Origin: Pedobacter segetis
Lineage (GTDB): Bacteria > Bacteroidota > Bacteroidia > Sphingobacteriales > Sphingobacteriaceae
Reading direction: 5' to 3'
Length of the DNA stretch: 64,000 nucleotides
NCBI RefSeq assembly: GCF_016623585.1
Contig: NZ_JAEHFY010000009.1
Coordinates: forward strand, 1 to 64,000
Part shown: positions 8,519-18,039 of the stretch, piece after piece
How positions within the stretch are numbered: position 1 is the stretch's first letter
How the letters are laid out: the number at the start of each line of letters is the position of its first letter
Notes under the pieces: model-generated
Told to the model about the DNA's origin: nothing
The model's database searches: none
What the model saw: only the letters and a program-made list of their open reading frames with translations
Translations under genes and position numbers: made by a program

Positions 8519-9195
8519 AAAAAGATTTAACAGAAAAACAAGTTGCCCAACTTTTTGAATTTACCCGCAAGCATTATGTAGAATATTATGATGTTCAGGT
8601 AGAACTGGTAGATCATTTAGCAAGTTCAGTAGAATACCAATGGGAGCAAAACCCAGAATTAAGTTTTGATGCTGCTTTGCATAATGTTTTTAGCGGTTTC
8701 GGTATTTTTGGGTTTGGAGATATTGTTGAAGAGAAAGGCAAAACTGTTTGGAAAAATCAATGGAAATTATGGTACATAGAATTTAAAAGTCAGTTTAAAT
8801 TACCAGCATTGCTAAAATCTATTTGTATTTGGCTAGTTTTATTCATGTTGTTAACTTTTTTTGATGCGTTTGCCAGTTGTGTTACTATTTCAGTTTTCTT
8901 GTTAATATTGAGTTTGTATTTTTTGATTTCTGAAAATAGAACCATCAAAAAAAGCATGGATAAAAAATTGATATTGATTACCCATAGACATACCTATATT
9001 TCATTCAGTTATATTCCTTTATATCTGATGCAGTTTTTTGGAGATTGGATTACTTCACAAAATCATTTTTTAATTACCACCTTGTTTACGATTTTGACCT
9101 TACTCATCTTATCCTATAAAAGCACTTCTGAAAAAATATTCTTAAAAGCAAAACAAGAATATCCGGAAGCATTTAAAAAATTGGCGTTAAATTAA
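8515..9195 (+). CDS. PadR-coupled integral membrane protein
   Basis: A 226-residue protein with a soluble acidic N-terminus (about residues 1-80, including EYYDVQVELVDHLASSVE) and four or so hydrophobic segments, near 98-115, 120-140, 155-175 and 180-200. Such proteins recur directly after padR genes in Bacteroidota, and the N-terminal motif is typical of that group. No catalytic motif is seen. The 4-base overlap with padR implies joint translation, and the regulator may modulate it through the N-terminal domain. The function is not known. Confidence 0.7.
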   Translation: MKKDLTEKQVAQLFEFTRKHYVEYYDVQVELVDHLASSVEYQWEQNPELSFDAALHNVFSGFGIFGFGDIVEEKGKTVWKNQWKLWYIEFKSQFKLPALLKSICIWLVLFMLLTFFDAFASCVTISVFLLILSLYFLISENRTIKKSMDKKLILITHRHTYISFSYIPLYLMQFFGDWITSQNHFLITTLFTILTLLILSYKSTSEKIFLKAKQEYPEAFKKLALN

Positions 9196-9250
9196 TTTTT
9201 AAAAGAACTTTACATTGCAAAGCATTAAAACAAAAAATAATCCCCGAGAA

Positions 9251-9832
9251 ATGAAAAAGATAATCCCTCTCCTAATAATTAGCTTATTAATTTTAAACGG
9301 CTGTAAAGTACATAATGAAAGTAATAATTGGTTAAAGAAACAAGCTATTTCCACAGGTTTAAAACCTCAAGTTTCTCACCTTACAGATCAAGAAGAATTT
9401 GCTAAACAATACAGGGCAAATAAAATGGTTTGGGATAAAGCCTTTGAATGGATGAAATCTCAGGATTTAGAAAATTTGGCTGTTGGGAAATATCCCATTG
9501 ACGGAGAAAACGCATTTGCTAGCATCACAGAAATGGTTGATAAACCCTTTGAAAAAACAGGATGGGAATCGCATAAAAAATATATTGATCTACAATATAT
9601 TATTTCTGGCAAAGAAAAGATTGGTGTGGCACCTGCTGCAACTGCTGAAATTATCCATCCGTACAATGCCGAAAAAGATGCTGCAAACTATAAGATCGAT
9701 GATGCCATTTATGATATTGCTACCCCGAAAGAATTTTATTTGTTTTTCCCAGAAAATGCGCATCGCCCTAGTATTAAGGTAAACGATGAAAAGGTTAAAA
9801 AATTAGTGATAAAAATAAGGGTCGCAGAATAA
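9251..9832 (+). CDS. YhcH/YjgK/YiaL-family lipoprotein
   Basis: A 193-residue exported protein. I prefer ATG 9251 because it gives a classic signal peptide ending in LILNGC (lipidated cysteine near residue 17). An upstream TTG would bury that signal. The YhcH/DUF386 domain shows ESHKKYIDLQYIISGKEKIG in pieces (HKKYIDLQY, GKEKIG), FYLFFPENAHRP with the conserved metal-site histidine, and KLVIKIRV at the end. Family members are cupin-fold proteins linked to sialic acid and other sugar catabolism. Membrane-anchored versions are mostly seen in Bacteroidota. Substrate unknown. Confidence 0.82.
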   Translation: MKKIIPLLIISLLILNGCKVHNESNNWLKKQAISTGLKPQVSHLTDQEEFAKQYRANKMVWDKAFEWMKSQDLENLAVGKYPIDGENAFASITEMVDKPFEKTGWESHKKYIDLQYIISGKEKIGVAPAATAEIIHPYNAEKDAANYKIDDAIYDIATPKEFYLFFPENAHRPSIKVNDEKVKKLVIKIRVAE

Positions 9833-9868
9833 TCTGCGCCATTATTTAATATCCAAATAGTTTTAAAA

Positions 9869-10222
9869 TCATTTTGGCCTTTTGTAGGTTATTTTAACAT
9901 TTCCTACCCCTTCCTTATCTATACCAATTTTACGGGCCGCCTTTTTAGAAAGGTCTATAATTCTACCGGCAACAAAAGGCCCTCTATCATTAATTTTTAC
10001 CTTTACAGATCTGTGGTTTCTTAAGTTAGTTACCTTAACCTTAGTGCCAAAAGGTAAAGTTTTATGAGCAGCAGTTAGTTTAGAACTTCTAAATTTCTCT
10101 CCAGAGGCTGTTCTCCTGCCATTAAATTTATCGGCATAATAAGAAGCTTTACCTGTCTGCGAAATTTTTGGGGCGCATGAAATTAAAGCGAGAGATAAAA
10201 AGAGTATCAGGTATTTGATCAT
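9869..10222 (-). CDS. RlpA-like lipoprotein, double-psi beta-barrel
   Basis: A 117-residue lipoprotein. The signal peptide ends in LALISC (Cys16). The remainder is a single double-psi beta-barrel domain with GKASYYADKFNGRRTASGE (19 residues at the domain start), LPFGTKVKVTN and the key NDRGPF motif near residues 79-84. RlpA proteins act at the septum on denuded peptidoglycan. This copy lacks the SPOR domain of larger RlpA proteins, so septal targeting is less certain. Converges with the YhcH-type gene. Confidence 0.88.
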   Translation of the reverse strand: MIKYLILFLSLALISCAPKISQTGKASYYADKFNGRRTASGEKFRSSKLTAAHKTLPFGTKVKVTNLRNHRSVKVKINDRGPFVAGRIIDLSKKAARKIGIDKEGVGNVKITYKRPK

Positions 10223-10267
10223 AACCGAATTTTTTAAGAAGGATTTTTATTAAAATAAATTTTAAAA

Positions 10268-11305
10268 TCAAAAACTGGTTAAATTTTGTAAAGCTTCTTC
10301 TTTAAGATTAAAAGCTTCGGCCAGTAGTTTGTAAGAATTAAAGCGGTCTGATTTATTTTCAGTAAACGTAGAAATAATCACTTCATCCGTATCAAAATCT
10401 TCACAAATTTTAGAGATTTTTACTTTCATTTCTTGCGGAGAACCCACCGCCATTCTTTTTCTATTATGCAAAACCCTTTGCCATTCTTGTGCGTCATATT
10501 CTTCATCTTCAATATCATCGTAAGAGTATATGGTATTGAATTGGCCTCTCTCAAAGCTCAACAAGCGGTAATCCATTAAAGCTTGTGTCCTTTTTACCTT
10601 TTCTTCATCATCAGAACAGAAAGCAAAAATACCTACGCTTGTTTGTGGTTGTTTTAATTCTGCCGATGGAATAAATTTCTCTTTATAATTTTTAATGGCT
10701 TCTGCTGCACCAACAGGATTAATGAATTGTGCAAAAGAAAGTGCCATACCAAAATGTGCGGCTAATAATGCGCTTTCTCCGCTAGAAGTTAAAATCCACA
10801 GATTTGGGGCGGTGTTAATTATCGGAATTGCTTTCACACTATTTTGGCTGATGCCTTCCAATGGCTCATCATTCAATAGATTTTTTAAATCCTTAAGCTG
10901 TTGAATATAATTTTGGGGATTAAAATCATTTGACGGATTAAGCAAATGAGCGGTTAATCTATCTCCGCCTGGTGCCCTTCCCATTCCCAGATCAATTCTC
11001 CCCGGATAAAGAGCTTCTAAAACCCTAAAGTTTTCTGCGACCCTCAAAGTACTATGGTTTGGCATCATCATCCCACCCGAGCCTAATTTTATATTTTTTG
11101 TTTCTGCACCTAAACGGGCAATCATAATTTCTGGCGAACCTGTTGCCAAAGTTTTTGAGTTATGATGTTCGCTCAGCCAATATCTGGTGTAACCTAGATC
11201 ATCTGCAAGTTTTGCAAGTTCAATGCTTTCTTGTAAAGATTCTTGCGCATTGCTGTCTTTACGGATCGGCGTTTGATCAAGAACACTAAGCTTTATATTT
11301 TTCAT
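10268..11305 (-). CDS. Luciferase-like (LLM) flavin-dependent oxidoreductase
   Basis: A 345-residue TIM-barrel flavoprotein of the YhbW/MsnO8 type. Recognisable parts are LSVLDQTPI at the N-terminus, YWLSEHHN near residues 42-49, GSGGMMMPNHSTLRVAE near 77-93, and YPGRIDLGMGRAPGGD near 101-116. These belong to the flavin phosphate and barrel strands of the family. Related proteins are monooxygenases using reduced FMN. The real substrate is unknown. Single gene, no operon partner. Confidence 0.85.
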   Translation of the reverse strand: MKNIKLSVLDQTPIRKDSNAQESLQESIELAKLADDLGYTRYWLSEHHNSKTLATGSPEIMIARLGAETKNIKLGSGGMMMPNHSTLRVAENFRVLEALYPGRIDLGMGRAPGGDRLTAHLLNPSNDFNPQNYIQQLKDLKNLLNDEPLEGISQNSVKAIPIINTAPNLWILTSSGESALLAAHFGMALSFAQFINPVGAAEAIKNYKEKFIPSAELKQPQTSVGIFAFCSDDEEKVKRTQALMDYRLLSFERGQFNTIYSYDDIEDEEYDAQEWQRVLHNRKRMAVGSPQEMKVKISKICEDFDTDEVIISTFTENKSDRFNSYKLLAEAFNLKEEALQNLTSF

Positions 11306-11545
11306 GGTAAAACAAAGATAGCGAACATATAACGAGCCTAAAATTTAAAATGGGCTTTGTGGCTTTTTTTTGACTGATGAATATGTGTTACCGATTATGG
11401 ATTTTCCCAAGATAACGGAAGAAAGGTTTTAACTAGGATAACCTGAGTTTCTTATGCCGGATTGCAGCGGCATCCCCGATTGAAATGAGGGATATAGCGG
11501 AAAGGTACTGTCTTAAAAAGCAAATCATTTTTTTATATATTTTCT
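11306..11545. other. Intergenic DNA left of the IS110 gene with a dispersed repeat
   Basis: No gene is seen. A GC-rich fragment near 11450-11510 (cggattgcagcggcatcccc) matches the dispersed repeat type found near 3063 and 40087. The left boundary of the IS110 element probably lies in the last few tens of bases before the transposase stop, but IS110 elements lack clear terminal inverted repeats and I cannot fix it. Confidence 0.4.
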
Positions 11546-12709
11546 TTAATTTTGCAACAATGGAAAGAGGACTTTAAGCGATTCGTTGTACTGAAGTTCA
11601 TCTTGTGTAGTGCTGCTTAATTGCGGCACTATTTTTTTACTTTCTCTTTCAGAGAAAAACGGAAAGAGGTCCTTTTGCTCATCATTACCCGAAATCATCT
11701 TTTCCTCATGTTCTCCGCTATAAGGTAAATCATTCTTCCATAGAGTATACATCACTATCAAAAGCTTTTTCTGAACCGCCACATATCCCTTCATCTTTAT
11801 TTTACTCCTATCATAAACTCTTTGGTATAGTCTCTTAAAAGGGGTTTCATCAAATCTTACAACGTTTAAAGCCGGCATGTGCAGTATTCTTCGAATTCGT
11901 CCATTCCCCTTCTTTGAAATCTTCGTTCTGCCCACTCTTTTCCCTGATTGGTTCTCTACCACATCATAGCCAGCATAACTCACCAGTTGCGACTGATTGG
12001 TGAACAACTCAAAACCGTTCGTCTCTGCTATGATGGTGGCTACACTCAATACATCAACTCCTTTGATCAAACAGATATGCTCTACCTTTCGCTTAACCTC
12101 TTTATTGCTATCTATATGCCTAACAACCTCTTTCTTTAGACTCTTTACTTGTTTATCAAACAGGTCAATACTTTTCTTCAGTTGTTTACCCACTTCTTTA
12201 GAGGTATAGCCGCTGTGGCTCAATGCGTGTAACTGGTTCTGAAATACCGTCTTGATTTCCTGGGTACTTTGGTAATGCCTGGTCAATAACCTCAGCTCAT
12301 AGTTATACCTACCGATAGGTTTCCATTGTTCAAAACGATGTCCGATACACATCATCGCCAGTCCCCTGGCATCTACACCATCATTCTTTGTCTTTAACCC
12401 CAGGGCCTGCATGTACTTGCTGGACTTATTGGGCAGTACCACAAATACCTGCTGTCCTTGTTCCGTTAGCCATATGGCCAATCTTTCGTGGTAAACGCCC
12501 GTGGCTTCCATCAGTATCTCTACTGCCGTGTCTGTTTTGCTGTGCTTTGTTAACCACAGTAAAAACTCTTTGAAGCCGGACAGCGTGTTGCCAAACTTTC
12601 TTGTTCCCTTGATCTTTGATCGTAGCTTCACATCTATGCTCAGCATACATACATCAAACTTGTCCTTGGAAATGTCTACACCGATGGTGTATTTGATTAA
12701 ATGGTCCAT
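11546..12709 (-). CDS. IS110-family transposase (DEDD recombinase)
   Basis: A 387-residue recombinase. The N-terminal RuvC-like domain carries the DEDD tetrad: Asp12 (GVDISKDKFD), Glu68 (MEATGVY), Asp110 and Asp113 (KNDGVDARGLA). The C-terminal transposase_20 domain carries the helix-hairpin-helix region and a likely catalytic Ser255 in NQSGK, followed by KISKKGNGRIRR. The frame is intact, so the element may be active. IS110 recombinases are guided by a structured bridge RNA. Here the roughly 215 bases upstream of the ATG are non-coding and carry a promoter, the expected place for that RNA. No nearby duplicate copy is present. Confidence 0.94.
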   Translation of the reverse strand: MDHLIKYTIGVDISKDKFDVCMLSIDVKLRSKIKGTRKFGNTLSGFKEFLLWLTKHSKTDTAVEILMEATGVYHERLAIWLTEQGQQVFVVLPNKSSKYMQALGLKTKNDGVDARGLAMMCIGHRFEQWKPIGRYNYELRLLTRHYQSTQEIKTVFQNQLHALSHSGYTSKEVGKQLKKSIDLFDKQVKSLKKEVVRHIDSNKEVKRKVEHICLIKGVDVLSVATIIAETNGFELFTNQSQLVSYAGYDVVENQSGKRVGRTKISKKGNGRIRRILHMPALNVVRFDETPFKRLYQRVYDRSKIKMKGYVAVQKKLLIVMYTLWKNDLPYSGEHEEKMISGNDEQKDLFPFFSERESKKIVPQLSSTTQDELQYNESLKVLFPLLQN

Positions 12710-12960
12710 AGTCTTTATCGATTAAAATCAAAAAAACCAAGCTTCTCTTCTACAGTCTTTGCTCATCTTCATTCAAGATAGTTTTTATGAAAACCTCTTT
12801 GGGTACTGTTCAGACTCTCAAAGAAAAAACCGTAAGGGGCGTGCCTTTCACGTCAACATCGATAATAAAATCGTGTCTTGCCGGACTAATGAATTCCCTA
12901 TCGGTTTTTAGTCTCTTTTATTCAAATGTAAAGATATGAGCAGGACTAACGATATAAATC
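12710..12960 (-). ncRNA. Candidate IS110 bridge RNA / transposase leader
   Basis: The non-coding sequence directly upstream of the intact IS110 transposase. A TAnnTTTG box (TACATTTG, minus strand, plus positions 12923-12930) would start a transcript near 12916, leaving a 5' leader of about 205 nt. GC-rich segments such as ggcacgccccttac could fold. IS110-group elements are known to encode a bridge RNA of about 180 nt in this position. The promoter and gap are seen; the RNA identity is inference. Confidence 0.5.
12923..12930 (-). promoter_or_regulatory. -7 box in the IS110 leader
   Basis: TACATTTG on the minus strand fits TAnnTTTG, 214 bases upstream of the transposase ATG. A TTAG near 12945-12950 is a weak -33 candidate. 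Confidence 0.5.
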
Positions 12961-13021
12961 GCGAATATGGGAGTTCATCCAAAAAATTGAGGCAAACTTG
13001 ATCGCTCGTTACCATAAATCA

Positions 13022-13056
13022 AAAAAACCGCTCTCCAAATAAGGAAAGCGGTTTTG
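13022..13056 (-). terminator. Intrinsic terminator after enolase
   Basis: On the minus strand an aaaaccgct arm pairs with agcggtttt, extended inward by partially paired ttcc/ggag, followed by a T run. It lies 39 bases past the eno stop codon. Confidence 0.85.
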
Positions 13057-13094
13057 TCTTATGTCTTGATTCTAAAATCTTGAATCTAAGAAAA

Positions 13095-14408
<1,314 letters not shown>

Positions 14409-14467
14409 TTATCTGGTTTACACTTAGTGTTAAAATTACACTAAATTACAAAATTTTGTTTGTTGCG

Positions 14468-14475
14468 CAAATATA
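14468..14475 (-). promoter_or_regulatory. Enolase promoter -7 box
   Basis: TATATTTG followed by C on the minus strand matches TAnnTTTG, 72-79 bases upstream of the eno ATG. The position expected for the -33 element is occupied by the start of the tandem repeat at 14487. Confidence 0.6.
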
Positions 14476-14486
14476 ATATATTAAGG

Positions 14487-14596
14487 TGGAAGGTTTGGGG
14501 GTAAAAGGTTTGGGGTGGAGGGTTTGGGGTGGAAGGTCTGGGGTGGAAGGTCTGGGGTGGAAGGTTTGGGGTAAAAGGTTTGGGGTGGAAGGTGGA
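14487..14596. repeat. 14-bp G-rich tandem repeat, about 7.8 copies
   Basis: Unit tggaaggtttgggg with variants (taaaagg..., tggaggg..., ...ggtctgggg) repeats head to tail, with one extra g after the first copy. The plus strand is rich in runs of two to four G and could form quadruplexes. The repeat begins 12 bases upstream of the eno -7 box. The proline-rich frame that crosses it on the minus strand is a by-product of the repeat, not a gene. Confidence 0.9.
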
Positions 14597-14775
14597 CGGG
14601 AACTAAAAGCCGGATTTAATGATTTGAAAAGGTGCTGTTTTCGCATTTAACAAACGGTAGTCCCGCTATCCGTTCATACTGCACAAGGCATTAGCCACAA
14701 GGCCGGTATCCACTGCTATCGGGTTTAGAAATTTTGGTATGTCGATATTAAAAAAGGTAACGCTTTTTTTGGTGC
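14597..14775. repeat. Intergenic DNA with a degenerate dispersed repeat
   Basis: Fragments such as acggtagtcccgctatccg and ggtatccactgctatcggg near 14655-14730 resemble the dispersed repeat pieces at 3003 and 40087. No gene seen. Confidence 0.4.
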
Positions 14776-14783
14776 TATTTTTG
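14776..14783 (+). promoter_or_regulatory. -7 box for ferritin
   Basis: TATTTTTG fits TAnnTTTG, 62 bases upstream of the ferritin ATG at 14845. No iron-box motif was recognised. Confidence 0.4.
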
Positions 14784-14844
14784 ATTTCCATCTATCCAAG
14801 AACTCAGAATTTTTTATGTAAACCAATCAACTAAAAAAATAATA

Positions 14845-15387
14845 ATGAAAAGAAAAAGAATATCAGATAAAATGGAGAAAGCCTTAAATGATCAAATGAC
14901 AAGAGAGGCTTATCAAGCGCAAATATATCTTTCTTACGCATCTTGGGCAGAGGTTAACAGTTTTACAGGTATCGCAACATTCTTATATAAACATGCCCAC
15001 GAAGAACGCGAGCACATGTTCAAATTCTTAAAATACATTAACGATCGTGGCGGAGAAACAAAAATCGAGGCTATAAAAGCCCCACCGGCAAACCCCGCAA
15101 ATATCGGCGATTGCTTAAATAAAGTTTTAGATCATGAAATCGGTAATTCTACACATATTGATAATATCGTAAACCTAGCTCACCAAGAAAAAGATTGGGC
15201 ATCATTTAATTTTGGGCAGTATTTTGTAAAAGAACAAATTGAAGAGGAAGCATTGATCAACGGTTTGTTAGACAAATATGATCTGGCATCTTCAGATAAA
15301 TCCAAGAACGTTAATTTTTACCAACTGGATAAAGATTTAAGCGCAGCCTCGCAAGAAGGGACCTTGCCGAGGGAAGAAAACTTCTAA
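14845..15387 (+). CDS. ftnA: Ferritin (non-haem iron storage)
   Basis: A 180-residue four-helix ferritin that oxidises Fe(II) and stores it as mineral in a 24-mer. Ferroxidase-type residues are visible: Glu in MTREAYQAQ, the HEEREHM motif near residues 52-58 and QYFVKEQIEEEA near 127-138. The family usually has 160-180 residues. The N-terminus is slightly extended with basic residues (MKRKRISDKMEKAL). It sits next to ohr, so the two may serve iron and peroxide stress together, though a 54-base gap separates them. Confidence 0.94.
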   Translation: MKRKRISDKMEKALNDQMTREAYQAQIYLSYASWAEVNSFTGIATFLYKHAHEEREHMFKFLKYINDRGGETKIEAIKAPPANPANIGDCLNKVLDHEIGNSTHIDNIVNLAHQEKDWASFNFGQYFVKEQIEEEALINGLLDKYDLASSDKSKNVNFYQLDKDLSAASQEGTLPREENF

Positions 15388-15441
15388 GGTTTTAATGATC
15401 TTAGATTTAATCTTGGTACTCTATTTGGTGTTAAGATAAGT

Positions 15442-15855
15442 ATGGAAAAATTATATACAGCGGTTGTTACCGCAAAAGGCGGCAGAGATGGCCATATAAA
15501 ATCTGATGATGGGATTATTGATATGGACCTGAAAGCCCCAAAAGCAATGGGTGGGGAAGATGGATTTCCGAACCCAGAGTTGTTATTTGCTGGTGCTTGG
15601 GGAAGTTGCTATTTAGGCGCTTTAGGTTCTATCGGCAAGCGTGATTCTGTTGATGTTAGCAAAGCAACGGCAGAAGTTCATGTAAGCTTTAACCAAGAAG
15701 GAGAAACTTCTTACCAGCTATCGGCACAATTAAATGTTCACATTCCCGGAGTTGATTTAGATAAAGCCCAAAAAATGGCAGATGCGGCACACAGGGGTTG
15801 TCCGTATTCTAAAGCAACCAAAGGAAATATAGATGTTGTTGTAAAAGCCGTTTAA
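15442..15855 (+). CDS. ohr: Organic hydroperoxide resistance protein (Ohr/OsmC)
   Basis: A 137-residue peroxidase that reduces organic and fatty-acid hydroperoxides, usually with lipoyl-protein electron donors. Both active-site cysteines are present: peroxidatic Cys56 in GSCYLGAL and resolving Cys120 in RGCPYSKAT. The N-terminal TAKGGRDGHIKSDDG and the PEQL-like PELLFAGAW block are typical. No OhrR regulator lies alongside. It is followed by a bidirectional terminator shared with the convergent lipoprotein gene. Confidence 0.94.
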   Translation: MEKLYTAVVTAKGGRDGHIKSDDGIIDMDLKAPKAMGGEDGFPNPELLFAGAWGSCYLGALGSIGKRDSVDVSKATAEVHVSFNQEGETSYQLSAQLNVHIPGVDLDKAQKMADAAHRGCPYSKATKGNIDVVVKAV

Positions 15856-15912
15856 AAGCTTAAAGTGAAGGGCAGAAAGCCGCTTACAATTATCATAATT
15901 TTGCGATAAATA

Positions 15913-15947
15913 AAATCCCAACTTAAAAAAGAGATGGGATTTTTTTA
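15913..15947. terminator. Bidirectional terminator between ohr and a convergent gene
   Basis: Stem aaatccca / tgggattt with a 14-nt loop and T runs on the plus side. It ends at the stop codon of the convergent lipoprotein gene. Confidence 0.75.
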
Positions 15948-16409
15948 TTTACAATTTATGGGTTCAAAAACAAATCCATTCTCGAAATTAATGGGCGCTC
16001 CCTTCTTAAAATAAGTTCTTCCTAAATACATTTCCAATTCTCCAGAACCTTGAACTAACTCATCGCCTCTTTTCAAAAAAACCTGAGGGTTTTTATAATC
16101 CGCTCCCTTTAACTTAAAGGTATAATCAACAAATAAAGTATCGCCCTTAAATTCTCCGCTGATGGTGCCTTTAGAATCGTCTTTATCTTTAAAATTGAAA
16201 GCTAGTTCACCTACAACTTTAGCATCCTTTTGATCAAAACTTAAAGTAGCGGTATCTGTGTTGCTTATTGCTCTATAACAAGAGGCCGTTTGCTTGTTAA
16301 AGGTGGCCAAAGAATCTTTTGCCCCAGATCTTTTATTGTTAGAATTGCAGCTCGCCAAAATAAGCAAACTTAGGGGAATGGCTAAAATTGGAGTTTTTTT
16401 AATGATCAT
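15945..16409 (-). CDS. Small lipoprotein of unknown function
   Basis: A 154-residue lipoprotein. The hydrophobic signal ends in LLILASC (Cys21) and is followed by an asparagine/serine linker. The mature part contains alternating strands (DTATLSFDQKDAKVVGEL, GTISGEFKGDTLFVDYTF) like the small beta-barrel lipoproteins common in Bacteroidota, and ends in two-cysteine-like FEPINCK. No enzymatic motif was found. Single-gene unit; about 230 bases of AT-rich DNA separate it from divergent galM. Confidence 0.65.
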   Translation of the reverse strand: MIIKKTPILAIPLSLLILASCNSNNKRSGAKDSLATFNKQTASCYRAISNTDTATLSFDQKDAKVVGELAFNFKDKDDSKGTISGEFKGDTLFVDYTFKLKGADYKNPQVFLKRGDELVQGSGELEMYLGRTYFKKGAPINFENGFVFEPINCK

Positions 16410-16571
16410 ATACTTTGGTTTTTAATGATGCCCTAAATAACTTAACTTATTACGTTGAAATATATTTTATCAAAATATATTTTAAGCCCTGATTTTTAGG
16501 GGCAAACTTTCAATATTGGCTTTTTTACTAGCATTGATGTTTTTTAATTTTCTAAAACTACTTTTTAAAAT

Positions 16572-16579
16572 TATGTTTG
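16572..16579 (+). promoter_or_regulatory. -7 box for galM
   Basis: TATGTTTG fits TAnnTTTG, 59 bases before the galM ATG at 16638. Confidence 0.5.
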
Positions 16580-16637
16580 TTTAAGAATTATGTCTTCTAT
16601 AATTTAAACCAATTTATTAATCCCAATAAAATAAGAT

Positions 16638-17801
16638 ATGAAAATTATTAAGCATTTAGTCTTGAGCGGCATCTTAATATCGTCAATTTTTTACACCGCT
16701 TGTAACCAAACTTCAAAGAAAAAAGAAAATGATGGCGGTTTAGCTAGCATGAAATTAGATAGTGCAAATTTTGATACTACCATAAACAACAAAAAAGTTA
16801 AACTTTATTATTTAAAAAACAATAATGGGATGCAGGCGGCAATAACCAACTTAGGTGGGCGCATAGTTAGCCTCTTGGTACCAGATAGCAGCGGCAAATT
16901 AATAGATGTTGTTGATGGTTTTGCGAGTGCAGCAAATTATCAATCATCTACAGAGCCTTATTTTGGTGCAACAATAGGGAGATATGGAAACAGGATTGCA
17001 AAAGGCAAATTTACCATAGATGGCAAAAATTATCAATCATCTTTAAACAATGGCGTAAATATGCTTCACGGGGGTAAAAATGGTTTTCAGTACCAAGTTT
17101 GGGATGCACAGCAACCAAATGATCAAACCATTGTTCTAAAGTATCTTTCTAAAGATATGGAAGAAGGGTTTCCGGGCAACTTAAATGTTAAAGTTACCTA
17201 CCAACTAACTGATAATAATGAGGTTAAAATGGATTATGAGGCCACAACAGATAAAAACACCATCGTAAATCTTACCAATCATGCTTTTTTTAATTTAAAC
17301 GGAGAAGGCAGTGGTACCATCTTAAACCATCAGTTGCAAATTTTCGCAAATGAATATACCCCGGTTGATTCTACATTGATACCCACTGGTATAGCACCTG
17401 TTAAAGGAACTCCTTTTGATTTTACCACCCTTACCAAAATTGGGGACAGGATCAACACAGATAATCAACAATTAAAAAACGGACATGGTTACGATCATAA
17501 CTATATCTTAAACGGGACTAAAGGTTTAGGGATGACACATGCCGCCACCGTAATTGGAGATAAAACAGGCATAGTGATGGATGTTTTTACGCAAGAACCA
17601 GGTATGCAATTTTATAGCGGCAATTTTATGCAAAGTAAAAACAAGCTTAAAGGAGGTGCAACAGATGATTTTAGAACTGCTTTTGCACTAGAAACACAAC
17701 ATTACCCAGACTCGCCAAATCATCCCGATTTTCCATCGACCCAGCTTAATGTTGGCGATGTTTATAAAACAGAATCTATCTACAAATTTTCTACAAAGTA
17801 G
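16638..17801 (+). CDS. galM: Aldose 1-epimerase (galactose mutarotase), lipoprotein
   Basis: Interconverts alpha and beta anomers of aldohexoses. The 387-residue protein has a lipoprotein signal (IFYTACNQ, Cys near 22), so it probably acts in the periplasm or at the outer membrane rather than in the cytosol. GalM motifs are clear: GGRIVSLLVPD, FGATIGRYGNRIAKG, LHGGKNGFQ, the catalytic histidine in TNHAFFNLNG, DHNYIL and the final catalytic glutamate region FALETQHYPDSPN. The gene stands alone with a palindromic terminator, not in a galactose operon. Confidence 0.93.
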   Translation: MKIIKHLVLSGILISSIFYTACNQTSKKKENDGGLASMKLDSANFDTTINNKKVKLYYLKNNNGMQAAITNLGGRIVSLLVPDSSGKLIDVVDGFASAANYQSSTEPYFGATIGRYGNRIAKGKFTIDGKNYQSSLNNGVNMLHGGKNGFQYQVWDAQQPNDQTIVLKYLSKDMEEGFPGNLNVKVTYQLTDNNEVKMDYEATTDKNTIVNLTNHAFFNLNGEGSGTILNHQLQIFANEYTPVDSTLIPTGIAPVKGTPFDFTTLTKIGDRINTDNQQLKNGHGYDHNYILNGTKGLGMTHAATVIGDKTGIVMDVFTQEPGMQFYSGNFMQSKNKLKGGATDDFRTAFALETQHYPDSPNHPDFPSTQLNVGDVYKTESIYKFSTK

Positions 17802-17827
17802 CAATTCTAGCTATTTCAAATCTTAAT

Positions 17828-17862
17828 ACACTTGCCAAATTGATTTGGCAAGTGTTATTAAA
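17828..17862 (+). terminator. Strong hairpin after galM
   Basis: A perfect 12-bp stem, acacttgccaaa / tttggcaagtgt, with a 4-nt loop, 26 bases past the stop. The following T run is weak (tatta), so termination is likely but not certain. Confidence 0.65.
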
Positions 17863-18039
17863 ACATTGTTTACAACCCTCCATAAAAATGTTTCAAACCG
17901 TTATTATCCGATAGTTATATCAATAAAAAACTGGTTAAATTACCCTCAAAATCCCAAAAACGGCTTTAATAAAATCTGAAGGATTGATAAATAATGATGA
18001 TCGTAACCATTTCGATAGAAAATGAATAACCCTGCTAAC

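Noticed and set aside
14446-14646. Proline-rich 66-residue minus-strand frame
   Set aside because: It is the translation of a 14-bp tandem repeat upstream of eno, with no start context or family support.
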